DNA of 39,295 nucleotides from Cryomorphaceae bacterium (GTDB lineage: Bacteria; Bacteroidota; Bacteroidia; Flavobacteriales; Schleiferiaceae), in assembly GCA_007116495.1 (NCBI GenBank), contig SKIJ01000100.1:1-39295 (forward strand), in the 5' to 3' direction. Below are positions 1-8,032 of this stretch, in pieces. The position numbers and the translations under genes were made by a program. The notes beneath the pieces were generated by a model. That model was not told where the DNA came from. It did not search any database and worked only from the letters and a program-made list of their open reading frames with translations. How positions within the stretch are numbered: the first letter of the stretch is position 1; each line of letters begins with the position of its first letter.

Positions 1-281
1 GCACTAAAAATCAACAAAACCGGTAACTTAAGTGCATACACAGAGGGAGGAAAAAGCATCAACCAAGGGGCAACTATTAGCATTTCCAATCCCACCCAGT
101 TGTGTATTTGTCCCGGAAAAAAAGATTGCACCGGAATCCCCTCTAACCACTTTTGCACCTGAATGGCCAAGGCTGCTTCGTCGATATCTGGAATAAGTGT
201 AGGGGAAAATAAAAGAGGTAGCCTGACAACCACTATCCCCAGAATCAATAAAACTGAACCTGTCGTTTTAGAGCAACGCAT
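1..281 (-). CDS. Partial polytopic membrane protein, possibly glycosyltransferase family 39-like (N-terminal 93 residues)
   Basis: The reverse strand is open from an ATG at 281-279 to the window edge with no stop. The peptide starts MRCSKTTGSVLLIL and carries a first hydrophobic segment at about residues 8-27, then a polar stretch with PDIDEAALAIQ (about 31-41), then further hydrophobic segments from about residue 67 on. A short cytoplasmic N-terminus, one membrane helix and an early acidic Asp/Glu loop is the layout of ArnT/PMT-type (GT39) glycosyltransferases, where early acidic residues in the first periplasmic loop are functional; that family assignment is inference from layout only. The ATG overlaps the 3' end of the phoH gene by 14 bases, which suggests translational coupling in one operon. 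The product is truncated by the window, not by mutation. Confidence 0.6.
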   Translation of the reverse strand, partial: MRCSKTTGSVLLILGIVVVRLPLLFSPTLIPDIDEAALAIQVQKWLEGIPVQSFFPGQIHNWVGLEMLIVAPWLMLFPPSVYALKLPVLLIFS

Positions 282-1677
282 TGGCCACATTAGCTAATTC
301 AGAACGCTCACCTTTTTCAAGTGTTATCGCCGCAAAAATGGGATGGTCTTTCATTCGTTCCATCATATACGATAAGCCATTGGAGTGTTCGTCTAAATAT
401 GGCGTATCGATTTGAAACACATCGCCCGTAAAAACAAACTTAGCATTCTCTCCCGCCCGAGTAATAATTGTTTTTATCTCGTGTGGTGTTAGGTTTTGTG
501 CTTCATCGACGATGAAAATAACGTTTGACAAGCTGCGGCCGCGAATGTACGCAAGTGGTGTAACCAGTATTTTTTCAGACTGTGTCATTTCATCAACCAA
601 CTTATAATCCTTGTCATTTTCTTTAAACTGATTCTTAATGTGCTTTAAATTGTCCCAAAGTGCTTGCATATACGGATCTACTTTTGCTTTCATATCGCCA
701 GGAAGATACCCTAAATCTTTATTGCTTAACGGAACGATGGGGCGACTCAGGTAAATTTGATGAAAATCTCGGCGTTGCTCCATAGCTGCTGCAAGTGCTA
801 TTAGCGTTTTGCCTGTACCGGCGACACCGGACAAGGAAACCAATTTTATTTCGGGATTAAGAACTGCATGCATGGCAAATGCTTGTTCGGCATTGCGAGG
901 TATTATACCGTAAGCTTTGCGTTTTTCAACCAGCTCCAACTGATCGGTTCGAGGATTAAAATACGCCATCACACTCGATTTATTGCCTTTTAAAATCATG
1001 TATTGATTGCCTTTAGGGGAAAACTCAGGCACTTTTTTTACCACCCGTTCACGAGACAACACACCTTTTTTGTATAGGTCATCAATATGCGCTTGGGGAA
1101 TATTGTCAAAAATCATTTTCTTCTGCAGTGATTCTACATCCTTCACCTTTCCAGTTTCAAAATCCTCTGAAGCCATACCTAAAGCGCGTGCTTTTAAGCG
1201 AAGATTGATATCTTTCGTCACCAATACTACTTGCTTATCCGGAGACTCCTCCTTCAATCTCAGTGCAGCATTTATAATCTGATGATCCATTCGGTTGCCC
1301 ATAAATATGGCGTTGGCATCCATGGATTGCGCCGTCTTACTCATGATAACCCGAAAGTTTCCATTCTTGTCGCTTCCGTTTAATGGAATCCATTCCTGCA
1401 ATGAACGATCTTTTCCTTTAGCATCTAAGAAACGAATAAAAGCTCTTGCTTCAAAGTTTTTAGTATCGCTTCCTTTTTTAAACCCATCCAACTCTTCCAA
1501 TACTGTAATTGGTACGGCAACGTCGTGTTCATCAAATTCCATAATTGCGTTGTGGTCGTATAAAATCACCGAAGTGTCTAAAACGAAAATTTTCTTGACA
1601 CCGTTATTTTTTTTTGGTAAACGTGAAAATTCCGAAGAGTGTGCTGAAATGGATTTATCAGAGGTTGATGCAAACAT
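268..1677 (-). CDS. phoH: PIN domain-PhoH family ATPase (PhoH2-type)
   Basis: A 469-residue fusion of an N-terminal PIN nuclease domain and a C-terminal PhoH ATPase. The PIN part (about 29-170) shows FVLDTSVILYD (Asp34), the TVLEELDGFKKG segment (about 58-69) and VTKDINLR (Asp156), the usual spread of acidic metal ligands. The PhoH part has a Walker A GVAGTGKT at 284-291 and Walker B IFIVDEAQN at 387-395, followed by TGDVFQID. PhoH2 proteins of this design are known in other bacteria as sequence-specific RNA helicase/RNases; activity here is inferred. The N-terminal 25 residues before the PIN fold are Ser/Lys-rich and not conserved-looking, so an internal start is possible although no strong alternative ATG is seen. 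It lies divergently from kdsA and is followed by an overlapping membrane-protein gene. Confidence 0.93.
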   Translation of the reverse strand: MFASTSDKSISAHSSEFSRLPKKNNGVKKIFVLDTSVILYDHNAIMEFDEHDVAVPITVLEELDGFKKGSDTKNFEARAFIRFLDAKGKDRSLQEWIPLNGSDKNGNFRVIMSKTAQSMDANAIFMGNRMDHQIINAALRLKEESPDKQVVLVTKDINLRLKARALGMASEDFETGKVKDVESLQKKMIFDNIPQAHIDDLYKKGVLSRERVVKKVPEFSPKGNQYMILKGNKSSVMAYFNPRTDQLELVEKRKAYGIIPRNAEQAFAMHAVLNPEIKLVSLSGVAGTGKTLIALAAAMEQRRDFHQIYLSRPIVPLSNKDLGYLPGDMKAKVDPYMQALWDNLKHIKNQFKENDKDYKLVDEMTQSEKILVTPLAYIRGRSLSNVIFIVDEAQNLTPHEIKTIITRAGENAKFVFTGDVFQIDTPYLDEHSNGLSYMMERMKDHPIFAAITLEKGERSELANVANALL

Positions 1678-1814
1678 GACGTTTTTTTTATTATTTACGT
1701 GACTAAATTATTGTTTTTAAGTACTGTTAAAGTTCACTAATGAATAAAGAAATCAACAATGTGATGGTAAAAATAAAACCTTATAATTGGTCGATATCAT
1801 AATCACCTAGCTCT

Positions 1815-1822
1815 TACTTTTG
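1815..1822 (+). promoter_or_regulatory. Bacteroidota-type -7 promoter element for kdsA
   Basis: TACTTTTG fits TAnnTTTG exactly and lies 24 bases before the kdsA ATG. Transcription would start near 1826, giving a leader of about 20 bases. No TTG sits at the ideal 19-base spacing upstream; the nearest (1787-1789) is 25 bases away. The position also argues against a TTG start at 1820 for kdsA, since that codon lies inside this element. Confidence 0.6.
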
Positions 1823-1846
1823 TATGTTCACATTCAAATCCAAATT

Positions 1847-2674
1847 ATGGCAAAGAACATCATCAACGTTGGCAATATAAACTGCGGAAACGACACGCTT
1901 TTTTTAATTTCCGGACCATGTGTAATTGAAAGCGAACACACCATGCTTAGCGTTGCGGAAAAGCTCAAACGTTTTTCTGAAAAATCAGGTGTTCCCGTAA
2001 TCTACAAGTCTTCGTTTATTAAAGATAACCGATCATCTGTCGATTATTACCGAGGTCCCGGTTTGGATGAAGGACTCCGCATACTGCAAAAGGTAAAAGA
2101 TGAATTTGAATTCCCATTACTATCGGATATTCATCATCCTCACGAAGCAGCTGCGGCAGCAGAGGTTTTAGACGTCATACAGATACCTGCTTATTTGTGT
2201 ATGCAAACGTCATTGGTGGTAGAAGCGGCAAAAACGGGTGCGGTGATTAATCTCAAACACGGCCAGTTTTTAGCGCCTGAGAACATGATTAAGCCGGTTC
2301 AGAAAATTGAGTCTACCGGAAACAAAAACATTATTCTTACAGAACGCGGATATGCATTTGGTTACAACGATTTGGTTGTAGACCCTCGTTCTTTTTACCA
2401 CATGGCAGAAACAGGTTATCCCGTGGTATTTGACGTAACACACAGCATTCGCAAATACGGTATACCGAGTGCCGACCCCAGTGGCGGTGCCAGACAGTAT
2501 CTGAATGTATTGGCAGGAGCGGCAGTAGGCGCTGGCATCGATGGTTTATTTATTGAAACGCATCCTTGTCCGGAAGAGGCTCTTTGTGACGCAGCCAGTC
2601 AAATGAATATTGATCAACTATACGAATTTACAGCTCCGCTTATAGCACTTCACAACGCTAAAAAGAGTCTGTAA
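1847..2674 (+). CDS. kdsA: 3-deoxy-8-phosphooctulonate (KDO-8-P) synthase
   Basis: KdsA condenses phosphoenolpyruvate with arabinose 5-phosphate to KDO-8-phosphate, the first committed step toward the KDO of the lipopolysaccharide core; it is cytoplasmic. The 275-residue product has the normal family length. Visible signatures are ISGPCVIES (21-29), YKSSFIKDNRSS (53-64), LKHGQFLAP (136-144) and DPSGGARQY near the C-terminal third. A Cys (residue 25) occupies the position that distinguishes metal-dependent KdsA enzymes (for example Aquifex) from the metal-free E. coli type, which has Asn there; this is a family-based inference. The ATG at 1847 is preferred over an in-frame TTG at 1820, which would add nine atypical residues and overlap the promoter. 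The gene stands alone and is closed by a strong terminator. Confidence 0.96.
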   Translation: MAKNIINVGNINCGNDTLFLISGPCVIESEHTMLSVAEKLKRFSEKSGVPVIYKSSFIKDNRSSVDYYRGPGLDEGLRILQKVKDEFEFPLLSDIHHPHEAAAAAEVLDVIQIPAYLCMQTSLVVEAAKTGAVINLKHGQFLAPENMIKPVQKIESTGNKNIILTERGYAFGYNDLVVDPRSFYHMAETGYPVVFDVTHSIRKYGIPSADPSGGARQYLNVLAGAAVGAGIDGLFIETHPCPEEALCDAASQMNIDQLYEFTAPLIALHNAKKSL

Positions 2675-2700
2675 TTTTATAACGCTAACCTTTTGAAAAC

Positions 2701-2729
2701 AAAAAAAGCCCTCGACGAGGGCTTTTTTT
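2701..2729. terminator. Two-way intrinsic terminator between kdsA and the lipoprotein gene
   Basis: Seven A residues, a stem GCCCTC/GAGGGC with a three-base GAC loop, then seven T residues. The A-tract and T-tract make it symmetric, so it can end transcription of kdsA on the plus strand and of the convergent lipoprotein gene on the minus strand. Confidence 0.93.
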
Positions 2730-2748
2730 GTAAAATTAAAAATCTGTA

Positions 2749-3297
2749 TTACAGATTATTGATCGCTTTGAATTCGCCATTGGTTACCTGAATGCTTTCT
2801 TCCGTAACCAAACTCTTCGCTGTAAACGAAAATGTTCCTTCAATAAAATCATCGTTGAGTTCGGTAATAACTAATTCACCACTGACATCCGCTCCTCCAT
2901 AATTAACGGAGTTACCGAAGGGTTGGTCAACATAGCTAACGTGGAAAGCTCTACCTCCTGCAGCGTCTACCAACGTTCTTATGTCATAGGTTCCGGGCTC
3001 TGGTGCGTCAAAGGGATTGGGCTGTGGCCCCAAATTAAAGTCTAACGTATAACTCTGATCCGTTTCTTCATCACCATCATTACCTCTTATTGTCAATTGG
3101 TAAGTATTGCCAACTTGTGTTTGTCCCATGGTTGCCAAACCGGTTTTTTCTGCTTCTACAGCGCCGGATACAGTAAAGGAAATACTGGAGTTATCGGTCA
3201 CTAACTCTGTTCCGTTGTCATCGTCATCAGAACATGCACCTAACGATAAAGCAACCGCAGAAACGATAAAAAAGCGTTTAAATGTGTGAAGATTCAT
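2749..3297 (-). CDS. Small beta-rich lipoprotein, likely surface-exported
   Basis: A 182-residue secreted lipoprotein. Residues 1-21 form a lipoprotein signal peptide ending in LGA before Cys22. Cys22 is followed by SDDDD, which matches the Bacteroidota lipoprotein export signal (Ser plus acidic residues) that sends lipoproteins to the cell surface. The rest (about 35-182) is rich in alternating beta-strand patterns and ends with GTFSFTAKS and VTNGEFKAI, a pattern seen in DUF6252-like calycin-type lipoproteins of this phylum; that assignment is from memory and tentative. Its function is unknown. It is convergent with kdsA across a shared terminator, and a weak -7-like TAATTTTA lies on the minus strand at 3335-3328, so it may be its own transcription unit. 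Confidence 0.85.
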   Translation of the reverse strand: MNLHTFKRFFIVSAVALSLGACSDDDDNGTELVTDNSSISFTVSGAVEAEKTGLATMGQTQVGNTYQLTIRGNDGDEETDQSYTLDFNLGPQPNPFDAPEPGTYDIRTLVDAAGGRAFHVSYVDQPFGNSVNYGGADVSGELVITELNDDFIEGTFSFTAKSLVTEESIQVTNGEFKAINNL

Positions 3298-3420
3298 TAT
3301 GTTTATTTTTTTGATTTATATCAGCTGTAAAATTAATAAAAAAATGTGAGCATTCATGCAGCTTTAATAGTCCTATAAGCATATTTAGCCCAAAACTTAA
3401 ACATTTTAAAACTAAATGCC

Positions 3421-4134
3421 TTAAACCATGGTATGAAATACGTTCTGTACATCGTCATCCTCCTCAATCTTCTCAAGTAGTTTTTCTACGTCTTCGGTTT
3501 CCGCTTCATTCAACGTTTTAGTGGTTGTTGGGATGCGTTCAAATCCGGAATTAACGATTTCAATATTACGTTCATCGAGCGCTTTTTGCAGACTTCCAAA
3601 GCTGGTAAACTCACCGTAAACAACAATTTGATTTTCATCCTCGTCTTTGAATACTTCTTCAGCGCCATAATCAATCAGTTCAAGCTCTAGTTCTTCAATA
3701 TCTTGACCGTCGTCGGCAATGCGCAGATAGCACTTATGCTCAAAGAGAAACTCCACCGAACCTGATGTACCTAAACTTCCGTTGTGCTTATTGAAGTACG
3801 ATCTAATATTTCCAACCGTACGTGTGGAGTTATCGGTTGCAGTTTCAATAATAATGGCAATTCCGTGAGGCCCATAGCCTTCATATACCAATTCTTTATA
3901 ATCACCTTGGTCTTTATCTGTTGCTTTTTTTATGGCGCGTTCAATGTTGTCCTTTGGCATATTTGCCGCCTTGGCATTTTGAATGGCTGCACGAAGACGA
4001 GTATTGGCATCCGGATCGGGACCACCTTCTTTAGTGGCGATTGTAATTTCCTTTCCAATCCGTGTAAATGTCTTAGCCATCGCCGCCCAACGCTTAAACT
4101 TTCTCGCTTTTCTGTATTCAAATGCTCTTCCCAT
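3421..4134 (-). CDS. yebC: YebC/PmpR family transcriptional/translational regulator
   Basis: A 237-residue YebC-family protein, cytoplasmic. The start at 4134 gives the family N-terminus MGRAFEYRKARKFKRW followed by AKTFTRIGKEI; an in-frame ATG 23 codons upstream would add residues that family members lack and run into pth. Further signatures are GGPDPDANTRLR, ANMPKDNIERAIKKA, YEGYGPHGIAI and the acidic C-terminal ending EEDDDVQNVFHTMV. YebC proteins are known as DNA-binding regulators and, more recently, as factors that help ribosomes through proline stretches; which role applies here cannot be read from sequence. It sits last in the prs-rplY-pth-yebC run, 40 bases after the pth stop. Confidence 0.95.
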   Translation of the reverse strand: MGRAFEYRKARKFKRWAAMAKTFTRIGKEITIATKEGGPDPDANTRLRAAIQNAKAANMPKDNIERAIKKATDKDQGDYKELVYEGYGPHGIAIIIETATDNSTRTVGNIRSYFNKHNGSLGTSGSVEFLFEHKCYLRIADDGQDIEELELELIDYGAEEVFKDEDENQIVVYGEFTSFGSLQKALDERNIEIVNSGFERIPTTTKTLNEAETEDVEKLLEKIEEDDDVQNVFHTMV

Positions 4135-4174
4135 ATCTATGTGTTTTATTTGCGAAATTATTGAACAGAATGCG

Positions 4175-4750
4175 TCATTCAAGGGCTGATCCGTTAAACG
4201 CATTCATTGTATTACTTGGGCCTGCCAAACAGAATGACTCTATTGCATCTGATGAAACCTCACAGAGTTTTGGCAAGGCCTTCTGTTCATCACTACTCCA
4301 TTTCCCCAAAACGTAATTCACTTGTCCGCCTTTAGGGAAATCACCACCTATTCCTACGCGAAGTCGAGGGTATCCGGCACCTCCTATGCTCTCTTGGATG
4401 CTTTTTAATCCGTTGTGTCCGCCGTCGCTTCCCTTTAATTTAAGTCTTAAATGGCCAAACGGTAGTGCTACGTCGTCTACAATCACCAACATCCTTTCGC
4501 TGGGTACGTTTAACGATTCCATCCAGTAGCGAACAGCCTTACCACTTAAGTTCATATATGTGGATGGCTTTAGAAGTGTTAGCTTTCGCCCCTTTACCCT
4601 CAATTCTGCAGCATCGCCCAACCTTGAGGGAGAAAAAGAAGTGCCGGATCGACTCGCAAGCCGATCCAGCACTTTAAAACCAATATTGTGACGCGTTTCC
4701 ACGTAATCGGGGCCAATATTCCCCAAACCAACAATGAGAAACGTTTTCAC
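4175..4750 (-). CDS. pth: Peptidyl-tRNA hydrolase
   Basis: Pth releases tRNA from peptidyl-tRNA dropped by stalled ribosomes. The 191-residue length is normal for the bacterial enzyme. The catalytic set is visible: Asn11 in VGLGNIG, catalytic His21 in TRHNIGF, Asn67 in YMNLSG, Asp93 in VIVDDVALPFG and Asn113 in GGHNGLKS. The start is 12 bases downstream of the rplY stop, and rplY-pth linkage is common in bacteria, so co-transcription from the prs or rplY promoter is likely. Nothing is missing or odd. Confidence 0.97.
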   Translation of the reverse strand: MKTFLIVGLGNIGPDYVETRHNIGFKVLDRLASRSGTSFSPSRLGDAAELRVKGRKLTLLKPSTYMNLSGKAVRYWMESLNVPSERMLVIVDDVALPFGHLRLKLKGSDGGHNGLKSIQESIGGAGYPRLRVGIGGDFPKGGQVNYVLGKWSSDEQKALPKLCEVSSDAIESFCLAGPSNTMNAFNGSALE

Positions 4751-4762
4751 AATGATGAAAAT

Positions 4763-5380
4763 TTAGTCTTCAGATTTGGTTTCTTCACCTCCTTCGGTTT
4801 CAGAACCTTCTTCTTCATCCTCATCTTCATCAACAGCCAAACGAGATGTTTTAATACTTACAAGTACTGCTGATGGGCTATTGACAATATCAAAGCCTGA
4901 GGTTGTTAAATCGCTGACACGCACAGACTGGCCAATACGAAGATTGGTGATATCGTGTTCTATAGCATCCGGGAGATTATCCGGCGTGGCTTTTACCTTC
5001 AATTTGCGAAGAACGCGCTTCATTTTACCACCATTGCGAACACCACGTGCATTTCCGAGAAGGCGAACCGGCACTTCAATTGTAACGGGCTTTCCTTCAA
5101 TCAACTGGATGAAGTCAATGTGAAGAACCTCATCGCTGACAGGGTGAAACTGAATGTCTTGAATAACGCAAGGAATGGTTGTGCCGTCTAACTCTACGTC
5201 AATTTTATACACATTTGGAGTGTAGATGACTTTACGGAAGTCGGCGGCGGCAGCGTAAAAATGCACGGGCGACTCACCTCCGTAAACAACGCAGGGTACA
5301 TTACCTGCACGACGCAGCTCCTTGGAAAATTTGGTTCCCAGCTGCTCGCGTTTCTGGGCTGTGATTGCTACTGAATTCAT
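4763..5380 (-). CDS. rplY: 50S ribosomal protein L25/general stress protein Ctc
   Basis: A 205-residue long-form L25 (Ctc type), which binds 5S rRNA in the large ribosomal subunit. The N-terminal L25 domain (about 4-90) opens with ITAQKREQLGTKFSKELR and VPCVVYGG; the C-terminal TL5-type beta domain follows to about residue 180 with LRIGQSVRVSDL. The tail (about 183-205) is almost all Asp, Glu, Gly and Ser, as is usual for this form in Bacteroidota. It lies between prs and pth, in a gene order found in many bacteria. A 7-bp hairpin lies in the 74-base leader between prs and this gene. Confidence 0.95.
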   Translation of the reverse strand: MNSVAITAQKREQLGTKFSKELRRAGNVPCVVYGGESPVHFYAAAADFRKVIYTPNVYKIDVELDGTTIPCVIQDIQFHPVSDEVLHIDFIQLIEGKPVTIEVPVRLLGNARGVRNGGKMKRVLRKLKVKATPDNLPDAIEHDITNLRIGQSVRVSDLTTSGFDIVNSPSAVLVSIKTSRLAVDEDEDEEEGSETEGGEETKSED

Positions 5381-5405
5381 TGAAAAAAATTGAATTGTTA
5401 TTGCT

Positions 5406-5430
5406 CCCTTTATTTACACCGGCTAAAGGG
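5406..5430 (-). other. Hairpin in the prs-rplY intergenic leader
   Basis: CCCTTTA and TAAAGGG form a perfect 7-bp stem around an 11-base loop, 26 bases before the rplY start. It has no T-tract following it on the minus strand, so it is not a standard terminator. It could be an RNA processing or leader-control element for rplY; this is inference from structure only. Confidence 0.4.
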
Positions 5431-5454
5431 ATTTGTTGTGTTACCGGTATGTGA

Positions 5455-6387
5455 TTAGATAATAAAGTGTTTGCTTATGGATTGGTGGTGATGTACGTTA
5501 TGCATCACCTCGGCAAATAAGTCTGCAACACTGAGTACTTCAATTTTGGAACTGCTGTAATCACGTGGTATGGTATCCGTAATCACCAGTGTTTCCAACG
5601 CAGATGACTCAATGCGCTCGATGGCCTTACCCGACAACACTCCGTGTGTACAGTAGGCTCTTACAGAGGCTGCTCCCTGATCTTTTAACATATCAGCTGC
5701 CGTAGTTAGGGTACCGGCAGTATCGATCATATCGTCAACTAAAATAACGTGGCGGCCTTTGACATCGCCAATCACCATCATCTTTTCAATCTCATTGGCT
5801 GCCTTTCGTTGTTTATAGCAAATAACAACCTCAGCATTGGTCATTTTCGCATAATTGTGAGCACGCTTACTACCCCCCATATCCGGTGAGGCTATTGTGA
5901 GATTGCTCAAATTTAGGTTTTTGATGTGAGGAATAAAAATGGCGGAGGAAAACAAGTGATCCACCGGTATCTCAAAAAATCCTTGTATTTGATCGGCGTG
6001 CAAATCCATGGTCATGACGCGAGTAGCGCCAGCAGCTGTGAGCAGTTGCGCCATTAGTTTTGACCCTATCGGCACGCGTGATTTATCTTTTCTATCCTGA
6101 CGTGCATATCCAAAATATGGCATCACCGCAGTGATGTGCTTAGCCGATGCGCGCTTAGCTGCATCGATCATAAGCAAAAGCTCCATGATGTTATCGTTGG
6201 GCTGATGTGTAGAACAGATCAGAAAAACGCGACCACCTCGAACCGTTTCCTCAAAACTCGGCTGGAATTCTCCATCACTAAACTCTGTTAAAATAACGTT
6301 GCCTAATGGAACTCCATACGACTCGGCAATGCGTTTAGCCAAGCCTCGTGAGCCTCTACTGGAGAATATTTTCGCCTCTGTTTCCAT
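5455..6387 (-). CDS. prs: Ribose-phosphate pyrophosphokinase (PRPP synthetase)
   Basis: Transfers pyrophosphate from ATP to ribose 5-phosphate to make PRPP for purine, pyrimidine, NAD, His and Trp synthesis. The 310-residue product has normal length. Signatures: FSDGEFQPSFEE (36-47), ATP-site segment YFGYARQDRK (91-100), MDLHADQIQGFF (127-138) and the PRPP-binding loop VDDMIDTAGT (217-226). The N-terminus METEAKIFSSRGSRGLAKRIA aligns with the usual start. A near-consensus promoter lies just upstream (6414-6444). Downstream genes rplY, pth and yebC are in the same direction with short gaps, so prs is probably the first gene of a four-gene unit. Confidence 0.97.
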   Translation of the reverse strand: METEAKIFSSRGSRGLAKRIAESYGVPLGNVILTEFSDGEFQPSFEETVRGGRVFLICSTHQPNDNIMELLLMIDAAKRASAKHITAVMPYFGYARQDRKDKSRVPIGSKLMAQLLTAAGATRVMTMDLHADQIQGFFEIPVDHLFSSAIFIPHIKNLNLSNLTIASPDMGGSKRAHNYAKMTNAEVVICYKQRKAANEIEKMMVIGDVKGRHVILVDDMIDTAGTLTTAADMLKDQGAASVRAYCTHGVLSGKAIERIESSALETLVITDTIPRDYSSSKIEVLSVADLFAEVMHNVHHHQSISKHFII

Positions 6388-6413
6388 GTTTGTTCGGTTG
6401 GTTTTAGAATGTG

Positions 6414-6444
6414 CAAATGTACGGATTCAGTAGAGCTTAACAAA
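6414..6444 (-). promoter_or_regulatory. Bacteroidota-type promoter for prs
   Basis: On the minus strand TTTG (6444-6441) is followed after 19 bases by TACATTTG (6421-6414). This is a full match to the TTG-N19-TAnnTTTG housekeeping consensus. The start would be near 6410, giving a leader of about 22 bases to the prs ATG. Confidence 0.8.
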
Positions 6445-6523
6445 CATTTTTTATGCAGCAAAAACAACACGCCAATACACCATCATTATTGTGTGTTTTT
6501 CGCAACAATAATAAATTTATCAA

Positions 6524-6531
6524 TACATTTG
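6524..6531 (+). promoter_or_regulatory. Possible -7 element for the protease/lipoprotein pair
   Basis: TACATTTG matches TAnnTTTG exactly on the plus strand, about 110 bases before the preferred protease start. No TTG is present at the expected upstream distance, so it is a half-site only. Confidence 0.4.
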
Positions 6532-6640
6532 GAGTTGTTTAAAAAACACCATTATAAACGGAGAAATGTGAAAGACGAATTAACATTTGTCAATCAAAAC
6601 TAAAATGCAAAAATGTGAAAGCTTTACAATCGATAAATTG

Positions 6641-8032
6641 ATGAAAACCATTCGTTATTCGTATATAATTCGCTTAATTACATCTATCCTACTATTTTGG
6701 ATATTGGGTACAGTAAGTGGTTTTGCGCAACAATTCGACAGTGAACGAGCCGCCCTAGTTGAACAACATTTCCCCAACATACACGGATTTTATTCTCAGC
6801 TTGAATCTATTGAGGAAATACCAGAGAGCATTCCTGATGAATGGAATGCAACGATTATTTTTCGCGATACCATCACCGGAAAGTTGGGTGATGGTATTCC
6901 TATTGCGGTAAGTGATGTCTTCAAAAGTTGTAAATCATGCGTTACCTCAAAAATCATATTCACTTACAAGCCTGAAGCAACTGAAGCGGGTTCCTGCCAC
7001 ATCAATATGGGTTGCCCGGAAGCGTTACCTTTCGCTAATCTCAGTAAAAGTGTTTGCCGTATTTCTGCGTTAATTGGTGGAATGGTTTACTATTCTACCG
7101 GGGTATTAGTTAACAATACCGCAGATGACGGCAGGTCTCTTTTACTTACAGCCGAACACAATGGTCTGGATTTCTTCAATAACCGCTTTGCTTCACAATC
7201 TGAGTTAGATCAATGGTTGTTTTACTTTAACTATCAACACGATGCATGCAATGGCATTCCCTTGCCACTCAACACCGAAATTTATGAGGGTGCCAGTCTA
7301 CTCGCGAGATCATTCGACCAAGGAGGCACCACGGGAAGCGATTTTGCGTTGCTTGAAATATCAGATACAACGTTCTTCTCCGATGATTTTGTTTTTTCAG
7401 GCTGGTCGAGATCCACTTCACCACCTCAAAATGGTGTTACCATTCACCACCCTCAGGCGCAATTGAAGCGCATTTCCTTTTACCAAAACAGTCCAACATT
7501 GGATGTATTCGACTTGCAGAACACCCCTGTACATTGGAAGGTGTTTTGGAATGCCACTCAGAGTGGGCACGGCACAACCGAACCGGGATCTTCCGGTTCG
7601 CCGCTCTATGATCAAAATAACCGCATCGTGGGAAACCTCAGCGGTGGTTTTTCATCATGCGATGAGGTGCATCGTGAAGATTACTACGGTGTTTTTTATC
7701 ACCATTGGGATAAAAACGGAAATCGAAACGATCAACAACTGGCGCCTTGGCTGGATCCTCTGAATATCGACCCCGTGCACTACGAAGGTAAAGGGCTAAA
7801 TAGCAACACGTTTACAACAAAAACAAACATTGAGATCTACCCCAACCCCGCACCTGTATCGACCGCTTTACATATCGATCATGCATTTGAACGTGTAGAA
7901 ATATACAATCAGCTTGGTCAGCTGGTTTCAACGAGTAACGATCGTATATTAGCTCCGAAAAAAGCGGGGATGTATCAACTCAAAATTCACCTCTATGACA
8001 CGATTATATTTAAAAAGCTTATTGTTCACTAG
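6641..8032 (+). CDS. Secreted lysyl-endopeptidase-like serine protease with T9SS sorting domain
   Basis: A 463-residue trypsin-fold protease exported by the type IX system. Order: signal peptide (1-30, ending SGFAQ), a Cys-rich pre-domain (about 95-140, including AGSCHINMGCPEA), a protease core, and a type A T9SS C-terminal domain (about 395-463, starting IEIYPNP and ending KKLIVH). The triad is visible: His173 in LLTAEHN, Asp234 in GSDFALLEI, Ser318 in EPGSSGSPLYD. The Cys pattern and TEPGSSGSP resemble Achromobacter/Lysobacter lysyl endopeptidase (protease I); Lys specificity is not shown. The ATG at 6641 puts a positive N-region directly before the signal helix; an in-frame ATG at 6587 would add 18 residues. 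The 3' end overlaps the next gene by 38 bases. Confidence 0.88.
   Translation: MKTIRYSYIIRLITSILLFWILGTVSGFAQQFDSERAALVEQHFPNIHGFYSQLESIEEIPESIPDEWNATIIFRDTITGKLGDGIPIAVSDVFKSCKSCVTSKIIFTYKPEATEAGSCHINMGCPEALPFANLSKSVCRISALIGGMVYYSTGVLVNNTADDGRSLLLTAEHNGLDFFNNRFASQSELDQWLFYFNYQHDACNGIPLPLNTEIYEGASLLARSFDQGGTTGSDFALLEISDTTFFSDDFVFSGWSRSTSPPQNGVTIHHPQAQLKRISFYQNSPTLDVFDLQNTPVHWKVFWNATQSGHGTTEPGSSGSPLYDQNNRIVGNLSGGFSSCDEVHREDYYGVFYHHWDKNGNRNDQQLAPWLDPLNIDPVHYEGKGLNSNTFTTKTNIEIYPNPAPVSTALHIDHAFERVEIYNQLGQLVSTSNDRILAPKKAGMYQLKIHLYDTIIFKKLIVH

Noticed and set aside
1820-1846. TTG start for kdsA nine codons upstream
   Set aside because: It would overlap the TACTTTTG promoter element and add residues absent from KdsA enzymes.
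4135-4203. Upstream ATG for yebC giving 23 extra residues
   Set aside because: The family N-terminus begins exactly at MGRAFEYRKA, and the extension would overlap pth.
6409-6603. 64-codon plus-strand frame in the prs-protease gap
   Set aside because: No signal, motif or spacing supports it, and it overlaps the prs promoter.
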